A stretch of 64,000 nt of DNA from CAG-103 sp048217285 (GTDB lineage Bacteria; Bacillota; Clostridia; Oscillospirales; Oscillospiraceae): NCBI GenBank assembly GCA_048217285.1, contig DBFWVW010000091.1, positions 1-64,000 on the forward strand. Reading direction: 5' to 3'. The position numbers and the translations under genes were made by a program. The notes under the pieces are model-generated. The model saw nothing but the letters and a program-made list of their open reading frames with translations. It was not told the DNA's origin and made no database searches. Positions 50,349 through 57,696 of the stretch are shown one piece after another (the first letter of the stretch is position 1; each line of letters starts with the position of its first letter).

Positions 50349-51578
50349 TCACAGTTTGCGGCACTCAAGATAATAGCGCTTGTCTGCGCCGAGGCCGATA
50401 GAAAAGCTCTTTTTCGGGAATGGGCCGGAGCAAAGCACAGACGTAAAGAGCTCCGTCTTGTCCATGCGTGGCATGAGGATGCCGCAGCAGTCATCGCCGG
50501 TTGCAAGATCGATCGCCTCATCGTCACCATGGATATAATCCACCGTCCCGCCGTTTTTCGCAAGATACACCGCGCAGAACGTATCCACCGCTGTGATCGC
50601 TTCACCGAGCGATGCGCTTTTGGCGAAAATTTCGCGGCGCTTGCCCCCTGCGAGCAGGGAGATCGCATAGCCGCTGCCATCGGTGGATGCCAGTGCCGCC
50701 TCTGCCTCCTGCATCCATTTGGACGCATCAGTCCGGAAGAGCACACGGTGGATGGGCTCAAACGTTACGGCCGGGCTGTGCAGATTCACGAGTTCAACGA
50801 GCGCATAGCGTGCGGGATCGATCGCCGCCTGCTCGGGCGTGAGCAACTTTTTCTTTTCCAGCCAGCACTTGCGTGCGGCGGCCAGACTGTGATTGCCGTC
50901 GGCGATTGCAAAGCGCATGGGGTGCGCACTGTCTGTACCGACGCCAGTCGCGCACAAGCGCGCGGCAAGAGCATCCGCTTCCGCGCCTGCGACGCGCAGA
51001 CCGCGAACGTGACCGCCGCCGGACATAAGGTCAAAATCATATAGCGTTTCGCCGGCTGCCGCCTGTGCGTCCCGGAAAATCATATCATCCGGATCGCTGT
51101 AAAACACCATAATGTGCGGCATCTCCAGCGCCGCTGCTGCGCGAATGCGCACACGCGCGGGCAGACGTGAGGCGACCGTGCCCTCCGTGGCGCGGATGGG
51201 CGTGACGGAATCCGGCGCGTAATCATATGCCTCCAGATCGAGCGCGCCGACAATGCCGCAGCGCACGGCGCCGCCCGGCAGCGTGCGCTGCACGAGCACG
51301 AGACTGTGCGGCACGGTGCGAAACACCCCGTTGTCAAGGTAACGGTCCATGGTCTGCTGAATCTCGCGCGTCGCCGCCGCCTCATCGCACTTGCCGAGAT
51401 AAAATTCTGGCAGCATCAGCCGCAGCGTGGACGGCGCGTCGCCAACGATGTCCTGCACCTTCTGCCAATAGTCGGCGTCCGCCGTAAACTGGTCACAGGC
51501 GATGACGCTCCAGCGCTGCATATCCGCACACGCAGGCAATAGAATATCCGCTGGGGTAAAAAACAGATTCTGATTCAT
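50349..51578 (-). CDS. DUF1015 family protein
   Basis: A 409-residue protein of the DUF1015 family. Features include CDQFTADADYWQKV near the start, a DGNHSLAAARKCW segment (about 224-236; ADGHHR in many homologues), HSPAVTFEPIHRVL and FSIGLGADKRYYLE-type residues at the end. The biochemical role is not established; some homologues lie in amino acid or phosphonate contexts. The start at 51578 overlaps the glpK stop (ATGA) with GGAG six bases upstream, so it is co-expressed with glycerol kinase. Confidence 0.88.
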   Translation of the reverse strand: MNQNLFFTPADILLPACADMQRWSVIACDQFTADADYWQKVQDIVGDAPSTLRLMLPEFYLGKCDEAAATREIQQTMDRYLDNGVFRTVPHSLVLVQRTLPGGAVRCGIVGALDLEAYDYAPDSVTPIRATEGTVASRLPARVRIRAAAALEMPHIMVFYSDPDDMIFRDAQAAAGETLYDFDLMSGGGHVRGLRVAGAEADALAARLCATGVGTDSAHPMRFAIADGNHSLAAARKCWLEKKKLLTPEQAAIDPARYALVELVNLHSPAVTFEPIHRVLFRTDASKWMQEAEAALASTDGSGYAISLLAGGKRREIFAKSASLGEAITAVDTFCAVYLAKNGGTVDYIHGDDEAIDLATGDDCCGILMPRMDKTELFTSVLCSGPFPKKSFSIGLGADKRYYLECRKL

Positions 51579-53080
51579 TCCTGACTCCATTTTTCCGCTC
51601 TGCTGACGGCGCGCAGCCAATTGTCATGCTGCTGCTTTGCCTGTTCGGCGTCCATTTCGGGTTTGAAAATACGGTCAGACTGGCGCAGGAGCGCAATATC
51701 ATCTACGCTCTCCCAAACGCCGCAGGCAAGACCAGCAAGGAATGCCGCACCGAACGCCGTTGTCTCGACCAGCTTCGGCCGGTCGATCGGCACACGCAGC
51801 ATATCTGCCTGAAACTGCATCAGAAACGAGCTCACGGATGCGCCGCCGTCCACACGCAGGACAGAGATCGGGCTTTCGGCATCGACCTGCATGGCATCCA
51901 GCAGGTCTTTTACCTGATAAGCGATGCCCTCAAGCGTGGCACGCGCAATGTGCGCCTTATTGCTGCCGCGCGTCAGGCCAACGATCGCGCCGCGGGCGTA
52001 CATATCCCAGCGCGGCGCGCCAAGACCGGTGAATGCGGACACAAGATATACACCGCCGTTATCCGGCACGCTCTCGGCCAGAATGTCACACTCATGCGCC
52101 GTGCCAATCAGGCCGAGCTCGTCACGCAGCCATTGGATGGAGCTGCCGGCATTGAATACGCTGCCCTCAAGTGCATATGTCGTTTTGCCGTTTACCGACC
52201 ATGCAACGCTCGTGACCAGACCGCTGACGCTGCGTACGGATTTGCTGCCGGTATTCATGAGCGTGAAGCAGCCGGTACCGTACGTATTTTTCGCCTGGCC
52301 CGGCACGATGCACGCCTGACCCAGCAGGGCGGCTGCCTGGTCGCCGGCGCTGCCGCAGACCGGGATGCCCTCGAGCGATTCAAGCCCCGGCAGCCCCGCC
52401 GCCACCTGTCCATATACCATGGATGACGGCACCGGAACCGGCAGCATACTCATCGGGATGCCAAGATGCGCGCACAGCTTTTCATCCCAACAGAGATGAT
52501 CAATATCAAACAGCATCGTGCGCGAGCAGTTGGAGTAATCCGACACGTGGGAACGGCCGCCGGTCAGATTCCAGATGAGCCACGAATCCACGTTGCCGAA
52601 CAGCAGTTCACCGCGCTCGGCGCGCGCTCTCGCTCCCAGAACATTATCCAGAATCCACTTGATCTTCGAGCCGGAGAAATAGGCGTCGATGAGCAGGCCG
52701 GTCTTTTCCTTCACATACGGGCCGAGACCATCGGCTGTGAGCTGGTCGCAGATGGGGGCCGTGCGGCGGCACTGCCAGACGATTGCATTATAGACGGGCT
52801 TGCCTGTGTTCTTGTCCCAGACGATCGTTGTTTCGCGCTGGTTCGTAATGCCGATACCTGCAATGTCCGTCGGCGACAGACCACTCTTTTCAAACGCCTC
52901 GCTCATGGCAAGCAGCTGGCTCTCAAGAATGACCATCGGATCATGCTCCACCCAGCCCGGTTTCGGATAAATCTGCGTGAAGGGATACTGTGCCAGAGAC
53001 ACGATGTTGCCCTTACTGTCGAAGATAATGGAGCGGGAACTGGTTGTACCCTGGTCAAGTGCAATGATGTAGCCGTTCAT
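51575..53080 (-). CDS. glpK: Glycerol kinase
   Basis: A 501-residue FGGY kinase that phosphorylates glycerol to glycerol 3-phosphate. Seen are the phosphate-1 motif ALDQGTTSSR at the N-terminus, ITNQRETTIVWD (about 80-91), GNVDSWLIWNLTGG, and ATLEGIAYQVKDLLDAM plus RVDGGAS in the second half. The start at 53080 fits the family, but GGAGG is 12 bases away; the ATG at 53089 is only 3 bases from it, so the true start is open. A perfect palindrome lies between this gene and the divergent hydrolase gene. glpF and glpD are not in the window. Confidence 0.94.
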   Translation of the reverse strand: MNGYIIALDQGTTSSRSIIFDSKGNIVSLAQYPFTQIYPKPGWVEHDPMVILESQLLAMSEAFEKSGLSPTDIAGIGITNQRETTIVWDKNTGKPVYNAIVWQCRRTAPICDQLTADGLGPYVKEKTGLLIDAYFSGSKIKWILDNVLGARARAERGELLFGNVDSWLIWNLTGGRSHVSDYSNCSRTMLFDIDHLCWDEKLCAHLGIPMSMLPVPVPSSMVYGQVAAGLPGLESLEGIPVCGSAGDQAAALLGQACIVPGQAKNTYGTGCFTLMNTGSKSVRSVSGLVTSVAWSVNGKTTYALEGSVFNAGSSIQWLRDELGLIGTAHECDILAESVPDNGGVYLVSAFTGLGAPRWDMYARGAIVGLTRGSNKAHIARATLEGIAYQVKDLLDAMQVDAESPISVLRVDGGASVSSFLMQFQADMLRVPIDRPKLVETTAFGAAFLAGLACGVWESVDDIALLRQSDRIFKPEMDAEQAKQQHDNWLRAVSRAEKWSQE

Positions 53081-53103
53081 AGTTAACATTAACCTCCATA
53101 GAC

Positions 53104-53120
53104 TTGACGGAATCCGTCAA
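53104..53120. promoter_or_regulatory. Perfect palindrome, operator candidate between glpK and hydrolase gene
   Basis: TTGACGGA, A, TCCGTCAA (53104-53111 and 53113-53120). It contains the -35 element of the rightward promoter and lies 24 bases upstream of the glpK start, so a bound protein could affect both genes. Confidence 0.6.
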
Positions 53121-53132
53121 TTGGAATACAAT
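53104..53132 (+). promoter_or_regulatory. Promoter of alpha/beta hydrolase gene
   Basis: TTGACG (53104-53109), spacer 17, TACAAT (53127-53132), 42 bases upstream of the ATG. Confidence 0.7.
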
Positions 53133-53173
53133 TCAGGTAGCTTTTAGTATATCACAACAGGAGGAGTATTGCT

Positions 53174-54103
53174 ATGCCATCTTTTCATGATTTTAGGTTT
53201 TTGTCCACTGATGGGAAACACAAGGTATTTGCAAGAGAATGCACCCCCGACGGCGAAGTCCGTGCCGTTTTGCAGATCGCGCACGGCGTTGCCGAGCACA
53301 TCTATCGTTATGCACCGTTTATGGAGTTTCTGGCCGGCAACGGCTTTGTCGTCGTTGCAAACGACCACCTTGGCCACGGCAAGACCGCCGAAAACGAGCA
53401 GGAACTGTGCTTCTTCGCGGAAAAGGACGGCTGGAACGATGTTGTGAGTGACATGGACCAGCTCCACAAGCTGACCGCCGACAAGTATCCCGGCGTCCCC
53501 TACTTTCTGTTCGGCCACAGCATGGGCAGCTTCCTGACCCGCACCTACATCATTGATCACCCGGAGGGGCTCAAGGGCGTTATTATCAGCGGCACCGGCC
53601 AGAATCCGGCTGCCGTCGTCGCAGCCGGCAAGCTGATGGCCAAGCTCGAGATGATCGACAACGGTCCGATGTATCACAGCCCGAAGCTCGATAAACTCGC
53701 CTTCGGCAGCTACAATAAGAAATACGACCATGTGCGTACAAATCTCGACTGGCTCACCCGTGACGAGGCGATCGTGGATCAGTACATTGCCGACCCGCTT
53801 TGCGGCGCGATGGCGACTGCCGGTATGTTCCACGATATGATGGGCGGTCTGCAGTATATCTGGAAGACGGAAAATCTTAACAAAATGAACAAGGCCACCC
53901 CTGTCTATTTCATGGCCGGTGACGGCGACCCGGTTGGAAACTACGGTGAGGGCGTCAAGAAGGTCTACAACCGTTTCCTGAAAGTCGGCTGCAAGGATGT
54001 AAAGCTCAAGCTCTACAAGGACGGACGCCATGAGATGCTCAATGAGCTCAACAAGGATGAAGTCTATGCGGATATCCTCGACTGGCTCAACAGTAAGATC
54101 TGA
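53174..54103 (+). CDS. Alpha/beta hydrolase, monoacylglycerol lipase-like
   Basis: A 309-residue serine hydrolase of the Hydrolase_4/S33 group. The oxyanion-hole HGVAEH (about 36-41), NDHLGHG (about 60-66), the nucleophile elbow GHSMGS (about 114-119, Ser116), the acid in GDGDPVG and the final DGRHEML histidine complete the triad. Motifs resemble monoglyceride lipase and lysophospholipase. The divergent position to glpK suggests that it could release glycerol from lipids for phosphorylation; this is inference. AGGAGGAG precedes the ATG. Confidence 0.88.
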   Translation: MPSFHDFRFLSTDGKHKVFARECTPDGEVRAVLQIAHGVAEHIYRYAPFMEFLAGNGFVVVANDHLGHGKTAENEQELCFFAEKDGWNDVVSDMDQLHKLTADKYPGVPYFLFGHSMGSFLTRTYIIDHPEGLKGVIISGTGQNPAAVVAAGKLMAKLEMIDNGPMYHSPKLDKLAFGSYNKKYDHVRTNLDWLTRDEAIVDQYIADPLCGAMATAGMFHDMMGGLQYIWKTENLNKMNKATPVYFMAGDGDPVGNYGEGVKKVYNRFLKVGCKDVKLKLYKDGRHEMLNELNKDEVYADILDWLNSKI

Positions 54104-54153
54104 TTTTCTCAGTCGATACCATTACCACAGTTCATCACGGCAAGTTATCTAAG

Positions 54154-54190
54154 CTGCGGGCAGTGCTGATGCACTGCCCGCAGAATTTTT
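54154..54190 (+). terminator. Terminator after hydrolase gene
   Basis: CTGCGGGCAGTGC, TGAT, GCACTGCCCGCAG, then AATTTTT. Possibly bidirectional, since the convergent orphan gene ends at 54200. Confidence 0.92.
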
Positions 54191-54199
54191 ATAAATCGC

Positions 54200-54985
54200 T
54201 TAGTCGATGACAGAAAAAACTCGCTCATCCCCGAATAAATAATCTTCCGGATTATAGTACAGAGATTCCCCCGTCCACACCTGATGGAAGCGAATCGTGA
54301 GAGAATCATAACGGCTTACTGCAACGTAGACTGCAAGCTTCTTTTGCGGATACTGCGTTTTGATATTCGTATAGATGAGCCGGCAAAGAATAGGCGCGTC
54401 TACAACCAATTTAGAAAACTCTTCATCTGAAATATCGTCCAGTAAATGCACGTGATTGTTCACGGCCTCATAAGCTGTTTTGTCTTTTACAGAAAGCGGA
54501 ATAGTTTTTCTGTGGTCATCATATAAGCAAAGCAACTCGTTCCCAGCTGCATCTGTTAGCACGTGATAATGCAAAAGCTGTGAGAAAGTCCAGAACAAAT
54601 CTGTGATACCGCTGGTACCGCTCGAATGTGATGCGTACAGCTTCCTTCTGAAAAGCCATTTTACATTTGAAAAAGTGGTTGCACTATCAGCTATAGCAAT
54701 CGTTCCAGGGTGCTTTTGCCGGTGGTTGTAATTACACAAATAGAGTCCGTGGTTCTTGACGCGCATAGCAATGGAAACAGTTTTGTTTTTATGTTGATAT
54801 TTCCAAAGCGTGAGAATGCCAGAGCAAAAATCTCGCGCAGATACTTGCAAAGTAAGAAGCTCCCATTGCGAAATATGCTCCACGAGTGCAACTTCAACAT
54901 CGCCTCTTGGAATGCCTGGATATACCAAATCCATTTGCTTGAAGAATTCACATATTCCATGGATAAAATATATTTCTCTTCTCAT
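54200..54985 (-). CDS. Hypothetical protein, AT-rich orphan
   Basis: A 261-residue protein that I do not recognise. It appears soluble and has many aromatic and basic residues (for example YPGIPRGDVEVALVEH near the start, VNNHVHLLDDISDEEFSKLV in the second half, RFHQVWTGESLYYNPEDY near the end). Its base composition is clearly more AT-rich than all neighbours and it has no good ribosome site, which suggests recent acquisition. The start at 54985 (MRREIYFIHG) is a guess; the open frame extends upstream into the end of the radical SAM gene. No mobile element is visible next to it. Confidence 0.55.
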   Translation of the reverse strand: MRREIYFIHGICEFFKQMDLVYPGIPRGDVEVALVEHISQWELLTLQVSARDFCSGILTLWKYQHKNKTVSIAMRVKNHGLYLCNYNHRQKHPGTIAIADSATTFSNVKWLFRRKLYASHSSGTSGITDLFWTFSQLLHYHVLTDAAGNELLCLYDDHRKTIPLSVKDKTAYEAVNNHVHLLDDISDEEFSKLVVDAPILCRLIYTNIKTQYPQKKLAVYVAVSRYDSLTIRFHQVWTGESLYYNPEDYLFGDERVFSVID

Positions 54986-55910
54986 AATCCGTATCCAAAA
55001 TAACATTACAGTTCTGATCCCTGCACCAGATCGTCGCGCGCGAAAGCGGCGTGGATCGTATTGAGCACGCACTTTTTTTGTCCGCGCTCCAGAGCGGCGC
55101 GAGGAGATCACGCTTCGCCCCGTCGCCGGTCAGACGGTGGATGACGACCTCTGGTGGGAGGACGCGCAGGCACTGCTCCAGCAGATCGATATAGTGCTCC
55201 AGCGTGAGCACTTCAAACCTCCCGGCAGCGTAGTCTGCTGCCAGATCCGTGCCGCGCAGCACATGCAGCAAGTGCAGCTTGATGCCCTGTGCCCCGCTCC
55301 GGCCAATGTAGCGCGCAGTCTGCACCATCTGGGCGTCCGTTTCTCCCGGCAGGCCGAGGATCTGGTGCACAATGACCTCCAGACCAGCCGCACGGAGGCG
55401 ACGAACCGCGTCGTCAAACACCGGCAGGTCGTAACCGCGGCGGATATAGGCCGCACTTTGCGGATGGATGGTCTGCAGGCCGAGCTCGACCAAGACAGGC
55501 TTTTCAGCGTTCAACCGCTGCAGCAGCGCGATCACCTGATCCGGAAGACAGTCCGGCCGCGTAGCTATGGACTGCGCCACCACGTCTTCCGGCGCGAGTG
55601 CCTGCGTGAACAGCCGCTCCATGTGTGAAAGGCTGCCATAGGTGTTCGTAAAGTTCTGAAAGTAGGCAATATATTTGCCGCCGCTGTTTTTCCCGGCCAC
55701 GCGCGCTTTTGCAGCTTCGAGCTGCTGCGGGATTCCCAGCGCGCGGTCAGCGGCAAAGGTGCCGGAACCGTCTCCGGCGCAGAAAATGCAGCCGTGCGCG
55801 CCGATGGTCCCATCCCGGTTCGGGCAGGTAAATCCGCCGTCGAGCGCGAGCTTATATACCTTGCAGCCGAAGCGGCGGCGCAGCTCATTATTCAAAGTGT
55901 GATAATACAT
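54948..55910 (-). CDS. TIGR01212 family radical SAM protein (YhcC-like), frameshifted near the end
   Basis: A radical SAM protein with the cluster motif CPNRDGTIGAHGCIFC (CxxxxxxxxxxxCxxC arrangement, about residues 29-44) and conserved PVLVELGLQTIHPQ and GLPGETDAQMV segments. Family members have about 300-310 residues. Up to LLAPLWSADKK it follows the family, but then it passes an A7 run (55073-55079) and leaves the family frame. In the neighbouring frame the proper end is readable (CVLNTIHAAFARDDLVQG and a TAA at 55006-55008). In the frame shown it runs on to 54948. No ribosome site precedes the ATG; a terminator lies three bases upstream. Substrate unknown. Confidence 0.85.
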   Translation of the reverse strand: MYYHTLNNELRRRFGCKVYKLALDGGFTCPNRDGTIGAHGCIFCAGDGSGTFAADRALGIPQQLEAAKARVAGKNSGGKYIAYFQNFTNTYGSLSHMERLFTQALAPEDVVAQSIATRPDCLPDQVIALLQRLNAEKPVLVELGLQTIHPQSAAYIRRGYDLPVFDDAVRRLRAAGLEVIVHQILGLPGETDAQMVQTARYIGRSGAQGIKLHLLHVLRGTDLAADYAAGRFEVLTLEHYIDLLEQCLRVLPPEVVIHRLTGDGAKRDLLAPLWSADKKSACSIRSTPLSRATIWCRDQNCNVILDTDYEKRNIFYPWNM

Positions 55911-55913
55911 AGC

Positions 55914-55938
55914 AAAAAGGCCGGCGATGCCCGGCCTT
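55914..55938 (-). terminator. Terminator after mreB-like gene
   Basis: AAGGCCGG and CCGGCCTT with a 6-base loop; on the minus strand it ends in CCTTTTTGC, directly before the radical SAM start codon. Confidence 0.8.
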
Positions 55939-55943
55939 CGTAT

Positions 55944-56975
55944 TTATGCCTTCATCTGGCGCTTGCGCGCGAGATTGACCATGCCGTCCTGCATATCATT
56001 AAGATTCATGAGCATTTTGCCGCTGCCGAACGCTGCGCATGAGAGCGCGTCGTCCACGACCGTTGTGCGGATGCCGGTGTCTTTCTCGACAAGCTGGTCG
56101 AAGCCATAGATCAGGCTGCCGCCGCCGGCCATGATGATACCGTTTTGCGCCAGATCCGCTACAAGCTCCGGCGGCGTGCGCTCGAGCACCATGTGGATGG
56201 TCTCAAGAATGTCGCGCGCAGGCTCGGCAATGGCCTCCACAAGCTCGACGGAGCTGATCTTTACGGACTTCGGTAAGCCGGTCGTCAGGCAGCGCCCCTT
56301 GACCTCCTGAATGCCCACTTCCGTGCGCGGCACAAGGCACGCGATGCCGATCTTAAGCTCTTCGGCAGTACGTTTGCCGATAAGGATGTTGTGCTTGCGG
56401 CGCACATAGCGAACGATTGCCTCATCAAAAGCGTCACCGGCGGTTTTGATCGACTCGCTCTCGACCACGCCGCCCAGTGAGACGACCGCAACCTCCGTCG
56501 TGCCGCCACCGATGTCGATGACCAGGTGGCCGTCCGGCTTGGAGATGTCCGCCCCTGCGCCGGCAGCCGTTGCCACAGCGGATTCAACGAGGTACACCTT
56601 GCGCGCACCGGCCTCAATGACGGCATCAATGACGTTGCGCTCCTCCACACCGGTCACGCTGCTCGGTACCGTGACGAGCACACGCGGCTTGAAGAGGCTG
56701 AACGATGTCACGCGCGAGAGCAGCTCCTTGAGCATGAGCGCCGTCATGTCATAGTCCGAGATGACGCCCGCGCTGATCGGATGGATAGCCACGATGTTCG
56801 CCGGCGTGCGGCCGAGCATCTTCTGCGCATCTTGACCGACCTTGAGCATACGGCCAGTATATTTATCGACCGCCACAATGGACGGTTCGCGCAGCATAAT
56901 GCCCTTGCCGCGTACAAACACGCGGATATTGGTCGTGCCGAGGTCGATGGCAATGTCACGTTCAAAAATCATCAT
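55944..56975 (-). CDS. mreB: MreB/Mbl family actin-like protein
   Basis: A 343-residue bacterial actin. Phosphate 1 IDLGTTNIRVFVRGKG (about 9-24), phosphate 2 VIDIGGGTTEVAVVS (about 155-169) and the adenosine motif IIMAGGGSLIYG (about 288-299) are intact. It builds membrane-bound filaments that guide wall synthesis. mreC and mreD do not follow, so it may be the Mbl/MreBH-type paralogue; I cannot tell. Two adjacent ATG codons (56975, 56972) follow AGGAG. Confidence 0.92.
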   Translation of the reverse strand: MMIFERDIAIDLGTTNIRVFVRGKGIMLREPSIVAVDKYTGRMLKVGQDAQKMLGRTPANIVAIHPISAGVISDYDMTALMLKELLSRVTSFSLFKPRVLVTVPSSVTGVEERNVIDAVIEAGARKVYLVESAVATAAGAGADISKPDGHLVIDIGGGTTEVAVVSLGGVVESESIKTAGDAFDEAIVRYVRRKHNILIGKRTAEELKIGIACLVPRTEVGIQEVKGRCLTTGLPKSVKISSVELVEAIAEPARDILETIHMVLERTPPELVADLAQNGIIMAGGGSLIYGFDQLVEKDTGIRTTVVDDALSCAAFGSGKMLMNLNDMQDGMVNLARKRQMKA

Positions 56976-57042
56976 AAAGCAAAACTCCTGTATCATCCGC
57001 GCAGCGGATGTTATAGTCAATCGTAGCCGTCTCGCGGCTGTT

Positions 57043-57696
57043 TTAGTCGGCCGTGCGTGCGACCGTTGCGCAGACGACCTGCTCCGCACCTGCCTTGCCG
57101 AGCACACGCGCGCATTCCGACAGAGTCGAGCCGGTCGTGACGATATCGTCAATGAGCAGAACGCGCTTTTCTTTCACATCCACGCCTTTTCTCATACGGT
57201 ATGCGCCGGCGATATTTGCGCGGCGTTTGGCTGCGTCACCGGTGCCGGACTGCGGCTGCGTGTTGCGCTGCTTGCAGAGCGTCGGCGTCAGCGGCATACC
57301 GAGCGCCTTTGCCGTTGCCTCTGCCAGCAGACGCGCCTGATCGTACCCGCGCTGGCGCAGACGTTTCCGGCTCAGCGGTGCCCAGGTGACGAGGTCAAAT
57401 TCTCCCGGAAGTTCCGTGCGCACCGTTTCTGCAACGAGCTTTCCATAGATTTTGGCATATCCGGTTGCTCCACCGAATTTATAGCGCAGCAGCGATTCGC
57501 GCACATTGCCCTCATAATTCAGTGGCGAGACGCACAAATGGATGAATGGGAAGCGCTGCCGCCCGCCATTTTTTGCAAACGGCAAATCGGTCTGGCAGTG
57601 CGCGCAAATCCCTTCGCGGCTGGTCTCAAGAAAATCGTGGCAGAACGCGCATCGCGGTGGATAGAGCAGATCCAGCAGAAACGCAATCACCTTCAT
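57043..57696 (-). CDS. comF: ComF family protein (phosphoribosyltransferase-like)
   Basis: A 217-residue ComF-type protein. A zinc-binding N-terminus with paired cysteines (CAFC at about 16-19, CAHC at about 31-34) is followed by a phosphoribosyltransferase fold with VLLIDDIVTTGSTLSE (about 183-198). In competent bacteria ComF helps DNA entry; many non-competent bacteria also have it. Here it follows recD2 in an ATGA overlap, a link that fits a role in DNA processing. Confidence 0.9.
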   Translation of the reverse strand: MKVIAFLLDLLYPPRCAFCHDFLETSREGICAHCQTDLPFAKNGGRQRFPFIHLCVSPLNYEGNVRESLLRYKFGGATGYAKIYGKLVAETVRTELPGEFDLVTWAPLSRKRLRQRGYDQARLLAEATAKALGMPLTPTLCKQRNTQPQSGTGDAAKRRANIAGAYRMRKGVDVKEKRVLLIDDIVTTGSTLSECARVLGKAGAEQVVCATVARTAD

